A stretch of DNA of 22,141 nucleotides, taken from the NCBI GenBank assembly GCA_002298165.1, contig DBMI01000007.1, positions 1-22,141 of the forward strand. Reading direction: 5' to 3'. Under the pieces are notes generated by a model. The model did no database searches. It saw only the letters and a list, made by a program, of their open reading frames with translations, and had not been told where the DNA came from. Positions 13,256 to 21,981 of the stretch are shown here, one piece after another. Position 1 is the first letter of the stretch, and each line of letters begins with the position of its first letter. Position numbers and translations under genes: made by a program. The stretch comes from Desulfarculales bacterium UBA702. GTDB lineage: Bacteria; Desulfobacterota; Syntrophobacteria; Syntrophobacterales; Syntrophobacteraceae.

Positions 13256-14155
13256 TTATTTCTTTGCTGATTTGGCGCCAATTACGGAGGCGAAAGCTTC
13301 TTTCGCGATATCACCCATGTGGCCGAGGTTTTCTACGATTGCTATCCCGGCTTCGCGCATGGCTTTGATCTTGCCCTGCGCCGTTCCGCTCGACCCGCTG
13401 ATGATCGCACCGGCATGGCCCATGCGGCGTCCCGGAGGTGCGGTAAGACCAGCGATGAAGCCGACAACGGGCTTCGTCACGTTCTTCTTGATGAAGTCCG
13501 CGGCTTCTTCTTCCGCCGAACCACCGATTTCACCGACCATGATTATGGCTTTGGTTTCGGGGTCCGCCTGGAAGGCGGTGAGGCAGTCGATGAAGTTTGT
13601 GCCGTTTACGGGGTCTCCACCAATACCGACAACCGTGCTCTGGCCGATCCCGTACTTCTGAATCTGGTGCACTGCTTCATAGGTGAGGGTTCCAGAGCGG
13701 GATACAATGCCGACGGGACCGGGCGAGTGGATATGGCCCGGCTGGATACCGATCTTGCACTGGCCGGGGGTGATGATGCCCGGACAGTTGGGGCCGATGA
13801 GCCGGCTCTTGCTGGACTTGAGGTAATTCTTGACCTTCAGCATGTCCATTACAGGAATGCCTTCCGTGATGGCAACGATCAGCGGTATTCCCGCTTCGAT
13901 GTCTTCCAGAATGGCGTCCGCGCAGAATGGAGGCGGAACAAAAACCATGGCTGCATTTGCGCCGGTTTCCTTGACAGCTTTTGCAACGGTGTTAAAGACT
14001 GGGATACCCTCGACATTGAGGCCGCCCTTGCCAGGGGTAACGCCGGCAACAACATTGGTCCCATAAGCTTTACACGTAAGGGTGTGGAACTGGCCTTCTT
14101 TACCAGTAATACCCTGCACTACCAGCTTTGTATTTCGATCCACCCAAATGCTCAT
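13256..14155 (-). CDS. sucD: succinyl-CoA ligase (ADP-forming) alpha subunit
   Basis: The alpha subunit binds CoA and carries the phospho-histidine of succinyl-CoA synthetase, which interconverts succinyl-CoA and succinate with substrate-level ATP formation in the TCA cycle or propionate pathway. From the chosen ATG the protein is 299 aa, close to E. coli SucD. The CoA-binding Rossmann part shows GITGKEGQFH (15-24) and GVTPGKGG; SRSGTLTYE (152-160) and GEIGGSAEE (208-216) are conserved; the active-site His is H247 in GRRMGHAGAI. The ATG at 14155 follows AGGGGGA at good spacing, so the nine-codon upstream extension to 14182 is rejected. It lies 13 nt after sucC and before a strong terminator. 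Confidence 0.97.
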   Translation of the reverse strand: MSIWVDRNTKLVVQGITGKEGQFHTLTCKAYGTNVVAGVTPGKGGLNVEGIPVFNTVAKAVKETGANAAMVFVPPPFCADAILEDIEAGIPLIVAITEGIPVMDMLKVKNYLKSSKSRLIGPNCPGIITPGQCKIGIQPGHIHSPGPVGIVSRSGTLTYEAVHQIQKYGIGQSTVVGIGGDPVNGTNFIDCLTAFQADPETKAIIMVGEIGGSAEEEAADFIKKNVTKPVVGFIAGLTAPPGRRMGHAGAIISGSSGTAQGKIKAMREAGIAIVENLGHMGDIAKEAFASVIGAKSAKK

Positions 14156-14168
14156 GATGTCCCCCTTC

Positions 14169-15335
14169 CTATCTCTTTGCAATTTCCGCGATTTTTTGGG
14201 CGGCGTCAGAAATATCTTTGGCCGTTATTAAATTGAGCCCTGATTTTGCCAGGATCTCACGGCCTTCCTCGACATTGGTCCCTTCCATACGAATTACAAC
14301 CGGGATCTTTATGCCGACTTTTTTCGCCGCTTCGACAACACCGTTTGCCAGTCTGTCGCACCGCAGAATGCCACCAAAGATATTGATGAGAACACCCTTT
14401 ACCGAGGGGTCGGACAAGATGATGCGGAAGCCGTTTTCGACCTGTTCCGCGCTTGCGCCGCCGCCTACGTCAAGGAAGTTCGCCGGGGTCGCGCCGGCAA
14501 GCTGAATGATGTCCATGGTCGCCATGGCAAGGCCTGCGCCGTTTACCATGTTTCCGATGTTGCCGCTGGGCATCTTGATATAGTTGAGTTCGTATTTGGA
14601 AGCCTCGACTTCGGCAGGATCTTCTTCGTCAAGGTCCCTGTACTCGGCGATGTCTTTATGACGATACATTGCGTTGTCGTCGAAATTGATCTTGCCGTCC
14701 AGCGCGATCACTCTGCCGTCCTTGGTCAGGATCAGCGGGTTGATTTCAACGAGGGAAGCATCGGTTTCAACGCAGAGCTTATAGAGCTTCGTAGCCATGG
14801 CGCTGAACTGCTTTGCGAGGTCGCCTGAGAGGTTCAGACCGAAGGCGAGCTCATTTGCATGATATCCCTTCATACCGAGCAGAGGGTCGATGTAGACCTT
14901 GATTATCTTCTCGGGGGTCTTTGCGGCAACTTCCTCGATGTCCATACCGCCGGCTTCACTTGCCATGAAGACGATCTTGGCAGTGCCTCTGTCGGGAAGA
15001 ACGCTGAGATAGAGTTCTTTTTCGATGGGGAGCCCCTCTTCAACCAGGAGCTTCTTGACCAGCCTGCCCTCGGGCCCCGTTTGATGCGTAACCAGAGTCA
15101 TTCCAAGAATGCTGGAAGCATACTGGTTAACTTCGGCCGCGTTTTTGGCCAGCTTTACTCCGCCGCCCTTTCCACGTCCGCCGGCATGAATCTGGGCTTT
15201 TACGACCACAGGGAAATTTCCCAGCTCTGCAGCGATCTTCTTCGCTTCATCAACGCTGAAGGCCGCTTTACCGCGCGGAGTGGGAACCCCGTACTTTTGA
15301 AACAATTCTTTGGCTTGATACTCGTGAATCTTCAT
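14169..15335 (-). CDS. sucC: succinyl-CoA ligase (ADP-forming) beta subunit
   Basis: The beta subunit supplies the ATP-grasp nucleotide site and the succinate site of succinyl-CoA synthetase; it works with SucD in the cytoplasm. At 388 aa it matches the bacterial family. It starts with MKIHEYQAKELFQKYGVPTP, then KAQIHAGGRGKGGGVKL (46-62, ATP-grasp loop), VEINPLIL, ALDGKINFDDNA (metal and nucleotide contacts) and GGILRCDRLANG with the succinate-site NIFGG. The ATG at 15335 has GAGGAG 4-5 nt upstream. First gene of a two-gene operon; a TTGACA at 15456-15461 and a leader inverted repeat lie upstream. Confidence 0.97.
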   Translation of the reverse strand: MKIHEYQAKELFQKYGVPTPRGKAAFSVDEAKKIAAELGNFPVVVKAQIHAGGRGKGGGVKLAKNAAEVNQYASSILGMTLVTHQTGPEGRLVKKLLVEEGLPIEKELYLSVLPDRGTAKIVFMASEAGGMDIEEVAAKTPEKIIKVYIDPLLGMKGYHANELAFGLNLSGDLAKQFSAMATKLYKLCVETDASLVEINPLILTKDGRVIALDGKINFDDNAMYRHKDIAEYRDLDEEDPAEVEASKYELNYIKMPSGNIGNMVNGAGLAMATMDIIQLAGATPANFLDVGGGASAEQVENGFRIILSDPSVKGVLINIFGGILRCDRLANGVVEAAKKVGIKIPVVIRMEGTNVEEGREILAKSGLNLITAKDISDAAQKIAEIAKR

Positions 15336-15405
15336 TTTTCTCCTCGCTATCCCGAAACAACTCCATCATGTGCAGATAGTGTCTCAACAACGAGAGCCCT
15401 AGTCC

Positions 15406-15434
15406 AATAAGCATCTGCTTCGCAACTGCTTATT
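15406..15434 (-). promoter_or_regulatory. inverted repeat in the sucCD upstream region
   Basis: AATAAGCA (15406-15413) and TGCTTATT (15427-15434) form a perfect 8-bp inverted repeat with a 13-nt spacer, about 70 nt upstream of sucC and just downstream of a possible -35 (TTGACA on the minus strand, 15456-15461; the -10 is poor). It could be an operator or a leader-RNA hairpin. The rest of the 15336-15743 gap holds no gene. Confidence 0.4.
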
Positions 15435-15660
15435 CCTAAATGAAACTTCTCACAATGTCAAACCTGTTTTTCCCTAATCCGAAGGATATTTAGCAAAAGA
15501 ATTTGGGGAATGTGGCCTGATATGGTAGACCAGCTTCTTGAAGGCACACTCTACCCTGCCGGAGTATCAATGCCGATATCTCCCGTCACCATCGGTACCG
15601 GCAGGTGATAATTCCGCCGCGCAATTAGCATATTAATGGCCGAAATGACAACTCCCGGTC

Positions 15661-15666
15661 TATAAT
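15661..15666 (+). promoter_or_regulatory. candidate -10 box for gatB
   Basis: A perfect TATAAT lies 77 nt before the gatB start. No convincing -35 box is seen 16-18 nt upstream, so the promoter is only tentative. Confidence 0.4.
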
Positions 15667-15743
15667 GAGACCTGAAGATTTTATTTCAAAAGTATAACTT
15701 TGCGAAAACCCGCAAGAGAGATCAAATCGAGGAAGCGCCGAGA

Positions 15744-17174
15744 ATGCAATACGAACCTGTAATCGGACTGGAAATCCATGCGCAGCTCCTGACCAGGAGC
15801 AAAATCTTTTGCGGTTGCTCGACTACTTTTGGCGGAAGTCCGAATACGCACACCTGCCCGGTTTGCCTCGGAATGCCCGGGGTGCTTCCGGTGCTCAATC
15901 GCGAAGTTGTCGAATTCACACTCAGGATGGCTATTGCGACTCATTGCACGGTGGCCCCGTACAGTCAGTTTGCCCGAAAAAATTACTTTTATCCCGACCT
16001 TCCCAAGGGATACCAGATTTCCCAATATGAGCTGCCTCTTGCGCAAAACGGCTGGGTCGAAATCGAAGGCGAAAATGGATCCAGGCGGATCCGCATTCAC
16101 AGAATTCACATGGAGGAGGACGCGGGCAAGCTTATCCATGACGAGCACCAGCCGGTAAGCTACGTGGATTTTAACCGCACGGGCGTTCCCTTGATTGAAA
16201 TAGTGAGCGAGCCGGATCTCACTTCGCCCGAGGAAGCAGCGGCATATCTGAAAAGTCTTCGCGAAATACTTCGCTACATCGAGATCTGCGATGGGAATAT
16301 GGAAGAAGGGAGCATGCGCTGCGACGCCAATATTTCACTTCGGCCCGCCGGCACGACGGGGCTCGGCACCAAGACCGAAATAAAGAACTTGAATTCATTC
16401 AGGAACGTGCAGAAGGCGCTTGAATTTGAAATCCGCAGGCAAGATGCGCTGCTTGAGCGCGGCGAAAAGGTCATTCAGGAAACGCGACTCTGGGATGCCA
16501 ATCGCAACGTGACGGTGAGCATGCGTGGAAAGGAGGAGGCTCACGATTACCGCTACTTTCCAGACCCCGACCTGGTACCCTTGGTGGTTGGACAGGAGTG
16601 GATCGAGGAGGTCCGAAAAGCCTTGCCGGAGCTTCCCGACGCGATGCGCGAGAGGTTTTCCGCCCAGTACGGCATCTCGGCCTATGACGCTCGGGTGCTC
16701 ACCTCGTCCAAGGCTCTCGCCGGCTATTTCGAGAAGGTTGTAAGCGAATTTGCGCAGCCCAAAACGGTCGGCAACTGGATTATGTCAGAGCTTTTGCGTC
16801 AGCTAAACCGTGATAATCGGGAAATTGAGGACTGTCCGGTCCCGCCCGAGAATCTGGTCGAGCTTTTGAAATTGCTCGATACGGGCATAGTGAGCGGCAA
16901 AATCGCCAAGACGGTTTTCGAGGATATGTACGCTAGCGGAAAGTCCGCCCGGCAGATAGTCGATGAAAAAGGTCTTGTGCAGGTCCGGGATGAATCGGAG
17001 ATCGAATCGGCAATCGAGAGGGTCCTGGCGGAAAATCCGGCCGAAGTCGAGCAGTTCCGGGCCGGAAAAGAAAAACTCTTCGGCTTCTTCGTAGGCCAGG
17101 TGATGCGTGCTACCAAAGGCAAGGCAAATCCGCAAATCGTAAATGAAATCCTGAGAAAAAAACTGGCCGGATAA
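15744..17174 (+). CDS. gatB: aspartyl/glutamyl-tRNA(Asn/Gln) amidotransferase subunit B
   Basis: GatB is the tRNA-binding kinase subunit of GatCAB, which converts Glu-tRNA(Gln) and Asp-tRNA(Asn) to the amidated forms. The 476-aa product has the normal length. YEPVIGLEIHAQL (3-15) opens the cradle domain; four cysteines C23, C25, C38 and C41 (FCGC and CPVC) form the zinc site; HMEEDAGKL and the DFNRTGVPLIEIVSEPD region follow; the C-terminal helical and YqeY-like domain ends with KANPQIVNEILRKKL. ATG at 15744 with GAGGA about 10 nt before. gatA and gatC are not in the window, so the complex is encoded at separate loci. mtnA follows after 101 nt. Confidence 0.97.
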   Translation: MQYEPVIGLEIHAQLLTRSKIFCGCSTTFGGSPNTHTCPVCLGMPGVLPVLNREVVEFTLRMAIATHCTVAPYSQFARKNYFYPDLPKGYQISQYELPLAQNGWVEIEGENGSRRIRIHRIHMEEDAGKLIHDEHQPVSYVDFNRTGVPLIEIVSEPDLTSPEEAAAYLKSLREILRYIEICDGNMEEGSMRCDANISLRPAGTTGLGTKTEIKNLNSFRNVQKALEFEIRRQDALLERGEKVIQETRLWDANRNVTVSMRGKEEAHDYRYFPDPDLVPLVVGQEWIEEVRKALPELPDAMRERFSAQYGISAYDARVLTSSKALAGYFEKVVSEFAQPKTVGNWIMSELLRQLNRDNREIEDCPVPPENLVELLKLLDTGIVSGKIAKTVFEDMYASGKSARQIVDEKGLVQVRDESEIESAIERVLAENPAEVEQFRAGKEKLFGFFVGQVMRATKGKANPQIVNEILRKKLAG

Positions 17175-17275
17175 TTTCCGCGATCCGATATAATTTACGG
17201 TCTTAATTACATAGTTTTCCGGCCGAAAGACCGGGCGAAGCAAAAACCCGATATTTACATATCAGGAGCAGTCGC

Positions 17276-18325
17276 ATGACCCAGAAATGGATGCCGCCGA
17301 TTTATTGGGAGGGCGAGGCCGTCGCGATACTTGACCAGAGGATCTTGCCTCAGCGTGAAAAGGTTATCTGCTGCACCACGCCCGAGCAGGTGATAAAGGC
17401 CATAAAGACGATGGCGGTGCGAGGGGCACCTGCAATAGGGGTTGCCGGGGCTCTGGCGCTGGCCCTAGGGGCCCGCTCGATGCGAATGGGAGATGCGAGG
17501 GAATTTACGCGCAAATTTTCGCTGCTTTGCCGGAAAGTGAAAGAAGCCCGACCCACCGGGGCAAACCTTGCATGGGCCGTTGAGAGGATATATTCGGTTG
17601 TCGTGGAGAATCCGAGGGCTTCGGTCCAGGAGCTCCAAAATTTGATAAAAGTTCAGGCCGATGCAATTTTGACTGAAGACGTCGCCGTAAACCGCCAGAT
17701 TGGAAGGTGGGGCAGCGAAGTCGTCCCGAAAGGGGCACGGATCCTTACCTACTGTAATGCCGGAGCGCTTGCCACCGCCGACTACGGCACCGCTGTCGGG
17801 GTAATCCGCTCGGCCTTCGAAAAAGACCCGACGGTACAGGTCTACTCCTGTGAAACCAGGCCCTTTCTTCAGGGCGCACGCCTTACCTCTTTCGAACTGA
17901 TGCGGGCAGGGATTCCAGTGACCCTGATTTGTGACAATGCCGTTGGAACCCTGATGAGCCAGGGCAAAATAGACATGGCCGTCGTGGGAGCGGACCGGAT
18001 TGCCGCCAACGGTGATACCGCGAATAAAATCGGCACCTACATGGTCGCGGTTCTTGCGCGTAATCATGATATTCCGTTCTATATCGCCGCCCCACGCTCG
18101 ACCATCGACCCGATCCTGCCCGACGGAAGCGGAATCCCGATCGAACAAAGAGACCCGGCGGAAGTGACCCACCTTTGCGGCCGCCCAATCGCTCCCACAG
18201 GGGTTGTGGCCTTGAACCCCGCCTTCGATGTTACCCCAAACAAGTACATCACCGGCATAATCACCGAAGTAGGGATTCTTAGAAAACCGTTTGGGAAGGC
18301 GATACGAAAAGCACTTGAGGAATAG
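17276..18325 (+). CDS. mtnA: S-methyl-5-thioribose-1-phosphate isomerase (MtnA)
   Basis: MtnA turns the aldose methylthioribose-1-phosphate into the ketose methylthioribulose-1-phosphate in methionine salvage; in some anaerobes it serves a related shunt for 5'-deoxyadenosine or methylthioadenosine by-products. The 349-aa protein has the catalytic pair C160 (TYCNAGALAT) and D240 (GADRIAANGD), the same numbers as in B. subtilis MtnA, and the AVRGAPAIG loop (47-55). ATG at 17276 with AGGAG 7 nt upstream. No other salvage gene adjoins it here, so which pathway it serves cannot be told from this window. eIF2B-like paralogues are the alternative, but the MtnA active site is complete. Confidence 0.95.
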   Translation: MTQKWMPPIYWEGEAVAILDQRILPQREKVICCTTPEQVIKAIKTMAVRGAPAIGVAGALALALGARSMRMGDAREFTRKFSLLCRKVKEARPTGANLAWAVERIYSVVVENPRASVQELQNLIKVQADAILTEDVAVNRQIGRWGSEVVPKGARILTYCNAGALATADYGTAVGVIRSAFEKDPTVQVYSCETRPFLQGARLTSFELMRAGIPVTLICDNAVGTLMSQGKIDMAVVGADRIAANGDTANKIGTYMVAVLARNHDIPFYIAAPRSTIDPILPDGSGIPIEQRDPAEVTHLCGRPIAPTGVVALNPAFDVTPNKYITGIITEVGILRKPFGKAIRKALEE

Positions 18326-18510
18326 CCGGTTGGACCTGGTTTTGCACATTAAATAAAGATTCCGTTTAACCGGTTTTACTACAACACTTGTCCCGAGCCC
18401 CCAAATTGAGATAGTATCCCAGCTTCCCGTTGAGGTCGTGATTTCGAGCATCCCAGCACCGGAGCGGCATGGCCGCCATTTCTCCCGCGAATCTTGATTT
18501 TCTAATCCGA

Positions 18511-18540
18511 TTGACAGTTTAGCTTTTTTGCTGTTAGTAT
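18511..18540 (+). promoter_or_regulatory. putative promoter of ilvBNC
   Basis: TTGACA (18511-18516) is followed after 18 nt by TAGTAT (18535-18540), which matches 4 of 6 bases of the -10 box. A start near 18547 would leave a leader of about 120 nt before ilvB. The rest of the 18326-18510 gap holds nothing I can identify. Confidence 0.5.
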
Positions 18541-18569
18541 TTTGAGTTATCTTTCGGCAATGTTTGAAA

Positions 18570-18591
18570 AACCGGCTGTTCCAGGCCGGTT
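18570..18591 (+). promoter_or_regulatory. leader hairpin upstream of ilvB
   Basis: AACCGGC (18570-18576) pairs with GCCGGTT (18585-18591) around a short loop, followed by a T-rich stretch (TATTTTCTG, then a T-run at about 18605-18610). It lies in the predicted ilvB leader and could be an attenuator or a weak terminator. No leader peptide rich in Ile, Val or Leu codons was found, so classical attenuation is not shown. Confidence 0.4.
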
Positions 18592-18667
18592 GTATTTTCT
18601 GTCGGTTTTTTGGTGCAAACTGAAAACCCGCATCATCCCGAAAGGGCGAAAAAATCAAGGGTTTGTT

Positions 18668-20386
18668 ATGAAGATGAAGGGATCACAGATATTTTTCGAG
18701 TGTCTGAAGAAGGAGGGCGTGGAGGTAATCTTCGGTTTCCCAGGCGGGGCCGTGCTCGACATTTATCACGAGATGCCAAAACACGACATCCGGCATATCC
18801 TGGTACGCCATGAGCAGGGTGCCGCCCACATGGCCGATGGATATGCGAGGTCGAGCGGACGCGTGGGTGTATGCCTTGTAACTTCAGGCCCCGGCGCGAC
18901 CAACACGGTCACCGGCATAGCCACCGCATACATGGATTCGGTCCCCATCGTAGTCTTTACCGGACAGGTCCCGACGCCTCTTATCGGAGATGATGCCTTC
19001 CAGGAAGTGGACATAATCGGCATTACCCGGCCCTGCACGAAACACAGCTACCTCGTGCGCAACATTAACGACCTGCAGACGGTGATCCGCGAGGCTTTTT
19101 ACCTGGCGCGCACCGGGAGGCCCGGGCCGGTAGTCGTTGATCTGCCAAAAGATGTGATCCAGGCCCAAACGGAGTTCAAATATCCCAAAAAGGTGGACCT
19201 TCCCGGTTATCACCCCACTATCGAAGCGCATTCGGGGCAGGTGAAGAGGGCCCAGGATATTCTGAAAAAATCAAAATCGCCGGTGATCTTCGCCGGCGGG
19301 GGCATCATTATCTCAGATTCAACCAGTGAATTGATGCAAATAGCCAAACTTATCCAGGCGCCCGTAACATGCTCGCTCATGGGTCTTGGCGGATTTCCGG
19401 CGGGGATTACCGATGCGGGGGGATTGAGGAGGCCAAACCCGCTGTGGCTCGGGATGGTAGGAATGCACGGTACTTACCAGGCAAACATGGCCATATCCCA
19501 CGCGGACGTCATTTTTGCGGCCGGAGTGCGTTTCGACGATCGCGTAACGGGCAAGATCAGCGAGTTTGCCCCCAGTGCCAGAATAATTCACATTGACGTT
19601 GATCCTTCGAGCATCAGTAAAAATGTGGATGTTGATGTTCCAATCGTGGGCGACTGCAAAAACGCGCTCCAGCAGTTGATCCGGCTCTTCGAAGCCGAAC
19701 CCGTCGAAAATCAGGCCGCAATACGCCGACCGTGGCTCGAGCAAATAGACAAGTGGAGAAAAGATCATCCGCTGACCTACTCGAAGGACTGCAATGTAAT
19801 AAAACCCCAGTACGTTATCGAGAAGATCCGCGAAATCGCCGGCAGCGATGCCATTATTACCACGGAAGTGGGACAGCACCAGATGTGGACCGCGCAGTTC
19901 TATGAATTCGACCGCCCGCGCACTCTGCTTACCTCCGGCGGACTCGGAACAATGGGCTACGGCTTTCCCGCTGCAATCGGGGCGCAGATGGCATTTCCCG
20001 ACAAGCTTGTAATAGACATAGCCGGGGACGGCAGCATACAGATGAACATCCAGGAGCTTTGCACCGCTGTGTGCAATGATATCCCGGTTAAGGTCGTGAT
20101 CCTTAACAACAAATACCTCGGCCTGCCCCGCCAGTGGCAGGAGCTTTTCTACGAGAAAAACTACACGGGATCGTGCCTGGAAGGCTCGCCTGACTTCGTA
20201 AAGCTCGCCCAGGCCTACGGCGCCGTCGGCCTCAGGGCCGAAAAGCCCGAAGAGGTCGAGTCGGTCCTGAGGGAAGCTTTCAAGATTAAAAAGCCTGTCC
20301 TCATGGATTTTGTAGTATCCCGGGAAGAAGGCGTCTACCCGATAGTGCCGCCCGGAAAGAGCATAACCGAGATGCTTCTGGCGTAG
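18668..20386 (+). CDS. ilvB: acetolactate synthase large subunit
   Basis: Catalytic subunit of acetohydroxyacid synthase, the first common step of valine, leucine and isoleucine synthesis: it joins pyruvate with another pyruvate or 2-oxobutyrate using thiamine diphosphate, Mg and FAD. From the chosen ATG it is 572 aa, the usual size. The catalytic Glu is E49 in RHEQGAAHMADGYAR; the C-terminal ThDP/Mg motif begins GDGSIQMN and ends at NNKYLG, and PRQWQELF is conserved. The frame is open to 18542, but homology begins at MKMKGSQIFFECL, with AAGGG a few nt before the ATG at 18668. ilvN follows after 62 nt. Feedback control would come through IlvN. Confidence 0.96.
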   Translation: MKMKGSQIFFECLKKEGVEVIFGFPGGAVLDIYHEMPKHDIRHILVRHEQGAAHMADGYARSSGRVGVCLVTSGPGATNTVTGIATAYMDSVPIVVFTGQVPTPLIGDDAFQEVDIIGITRPCTKHSYLVRNINDLQTVIREAFYLARTGRPGPVVVDLPKDVIQAQTEFKYPKKVDLPGYHPTIEAHSGQVKRAQDILKKSKSPVIFAGGGIIISDSTSELMQIAKLIQAPVTCSLMGLGGFPAGITDAGGLRRPNPLWLGMVGMHGTYQANMAISHADVIFAAGVRFDDRVTGKISEFAPSARIIHIDVDPSSISKNVDVDVPIVGDCKNALQQLIRLFEAEPVENQAAIRRPWLEQIDKWRKDHPLTYSKDCNVIKPQYVIEKIREIAGSDAIITTEVGQHQMWTAQFYEFDRPRTLLTSGGLGTMGYGFPAAIGAQMAFPDKLVIDIAGDGSIQMNIQELCTAVCNDIPVKVVILNNKYLGLPRQWQELFYEKNYTGSCLEGSPDFVKLAQAYGAVGLRAEKPEEVESVLREAFKIKKPVLMDFVVSREEGVYPIVPPGKSITEMLLA

Positions 20387-20448
20387 GATGCGGCGGCGTC
20401 GCGGACCTGGGAGTCCAGCGGCAGTGTCGGCATCAGGAGGAACGTTAA

Positions 20449-20949
20449 GTGATAATCACCGAAAAGCAGCGCTACACGATAGGCATACTGGTTCAGAACG
20501 TTCCCGGCGTTCTTGCCCGGATCGTCGGGCTTTTCAGCGGCCGGGGGTATAACATTGAAACGATTACCGCCGCCGAGACCAACGAGCCGGGCCTGACCCG
20601 GATTACCCTTGTGACAACAGGCGATGAGCGCGTGCTGTCCCAGATAATCAAGCAGTTGAACAAGCTTATAAACATTATAAAGGTCTATGATTTTGCCGAA
20701 ACCGAATTTGTGGACCGCGAAATGGCACTGATAAAAGTCAGGGCCGAGCAGGCCACACGGGCCGAGGTGCTCCGCATAGTCGACATCTTCCGGGCGAAGG
20801 TGGTGGACGTCAGTGCCCACTTTTACACCCTCGAAGTTACCGGAAACGAAGGGAAGATTAACGCAATTTTGGAGCTTCTCGGACAGATAGGAATAGTCGA
20901 AGTTGCACGTACCGGTAAAGCGGCGCTGGCACGCAGCAAAAAACATTGA
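20449..20949 (+). CDS. ilvN: acetolactate synthase small (regulatory) subunit
   Basis: Regulatory subunit that stimulates IlvB and gives valine feedback inhibition. The 166-aa length matches the IlvH type. An N-terminal ACT domain is clear (YTIGILVQNVPGVLARIVGL, with FSGRGYNIETIT, about residues 9-40), followed by the conserved FVDREMALIKVRA segment and a C-terminal ACT-like domain ending GKAALAR. The start is GTG at 20449, supported by AGGAGG 8 nt upstream. It sits between ilvB and ilvC in the same orientation, with 30 nt to ilvC, so the three form one operon. Confidence 0.96.
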   Translation: MIITEKQRYTIGILVQNVPGVLARIVGLFSGRGYNIETITAAETNEPGLTRITLVTTGDERVLSQIIKQLNKLINIIKVYDFAETEFVDREMALIKVRAEQATRAEVLRIVDIFRAKVVDVSAHFYTLEVTGNEGKINAILELLGQIGIVEVARTGKAALARSKKH

Positions 20950-20979
20950 AGCCGATCAGACGCAGGGAGGATGTTTTAG

Positions 20980-21981
20980 ATGCGTATTTTTTATGATGCC
21001 GACGTGGATCTGAACGTAATCCGCGGCAAAAAAATTGCGGTTATAGGTTATGGCAGCCAGGGACACGCTCAAGCGCAGAACCTTCGAGACTCGGGCCTCC
21101 AGGTGATCGTTGCCAATCGACCCGGCTCGGCCAATTATGAGAAGGCGGTCGAGGACGGTTTCAGCCCGATATCCGTCCAGGAAGCCGCGCAAACGTGCGA
21201 CCTGATACAGATCCTTATCCACGACCACGTCCAGGCGGAAGTCTATCGCAAGGAAATCGCTCCGGCGATGAAGCCCGGCAAGACGATCCTTTTCTCCCAT
21301 GGTTTCAACATCCACTTCGGCCAAATCGTTCCGCCAAAGAACATTGACGTAGTCATGGTCGCACCCAAAGGCCCCGGTCATCTGGTACGCAGCGAATACG
21401 TTCGCGGCGCGGGAGTCCCGGCGCTTGTCGCGATTCATCAGGATGCCTCCGGACAGGCCCTCCAGACCGCGCTTGCCTATGCTTCGGGAATTGGCGCAAC
21501 TCGGGCCGGAGTCATTGAAACCACCTTCAAGGAAGAAACCGAAACCGATCTTTTCGGCGAGCAGGCAGTCCTTTGCGGCGGAGTTTCCGAGCTTGTAAAA
21601 GCAGGCTTCGACACGCTCGTCCAGGCCGGCTATCAGCCCGAGATTGCCTACTTCGAATGCATGCACGAGCTCAAGCTCATAGTTGACCTTTTCTACCGCG
21701 GCGGACTTGCATACATGCGGTATTCGGTAAGCGATACCGCCGAGTACGGTGATTACTCGCGCGGCCCGCGAGTAGTAAACGAGCAAACACGTGCCGAGAT
21801 GAAAAAGATCCTCTCCGAAATCCAGTCCGGAGCTTTCGCCCGTGAATGGATACTGGAAAACATGGCGGGACGGCCGGGCTACCGGGCGAGCAAAGAGAAC
21901 GAAAAGCATCTTCTTATCGAAAAAGTCGGCTCGAAACTGCGCTCGATGATGCCGTTCCTGGATGCGGTGAAGATAGATTAG
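20980..21981 (+). CDS. ilvC: ketol-acid reductoisomerase (class I)
   Basis: Catalyses Mg-dependent alkyl migration and NAD(P)H reduction of 2-acetolactate to dihydroxyisovalerate. The 333-aa length is the short class I form. The dinucleotide motif GYGSQGHA (23-30), the base H107 and the metal and substrate residues D190, E194, E226, E230 and S251 are all in canonical places. The cofactor loop reads NRPGSANY (46-53), where many NADPH enzymes have LRPGSxSW; Asn52 replaces the second phosphate-contacting serine, so cofactor preference may be relaxed. The IHDHVQ segment also departs from the usual PDExQ. ATG at 20980 with AGGGAGG upstream. Last gene of the ilvBNC operon visible here. Confidence 0.97.
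   Translation: MRIFYDADVDLNVIRGKKIAVIGYGSQGHAQAQNLRDSGLQVIVANRPGSANYEKAVEDGFSPISVQEAAQTCDLIQILIHDHVQAEVYRKEIAPAMKPGKTILFSHGFNIHFGQIVPPKNIDVVMVAPKGPGHLVRSEYVRGAGVPALVAIHQDASGQALQTALAYASGIGATRAGVIETTFKEETETDLFGEQAVLCGGVSELVKAGFDTLVQAGYQPEIAYFECMHELKLIVDLFYRGGLAYMRYSVSDTAEYGDYSRGPRVVNEQTRAEMKKILSEIQSGAFAREWILENMAGRPGYRASKENEKHLLIEKVGSKLRSMMPFLDAVKID

Noticed and set aside
17465..18658. Long open frame (397 aa) antisense to mtnA and its downstream region
   Set aside because: It lies opposite a gene with a complete MtnA active site, has no recognisable domain and no supported start. The similar 348-aa frame opposite ilvC (20956-22002) and the 305-aa frame opposite sucD (13319-14236) are rejected for the same reason.
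18559..18667. In-frame N-terminal extension of IlvB or a leader peptide from ATG 18559
   Set aside because: The extension is not homologous in appearance to IlvB, runs through the hairpin, and has no cluster of branched-chain codons; the start at 18668 gives the family length.
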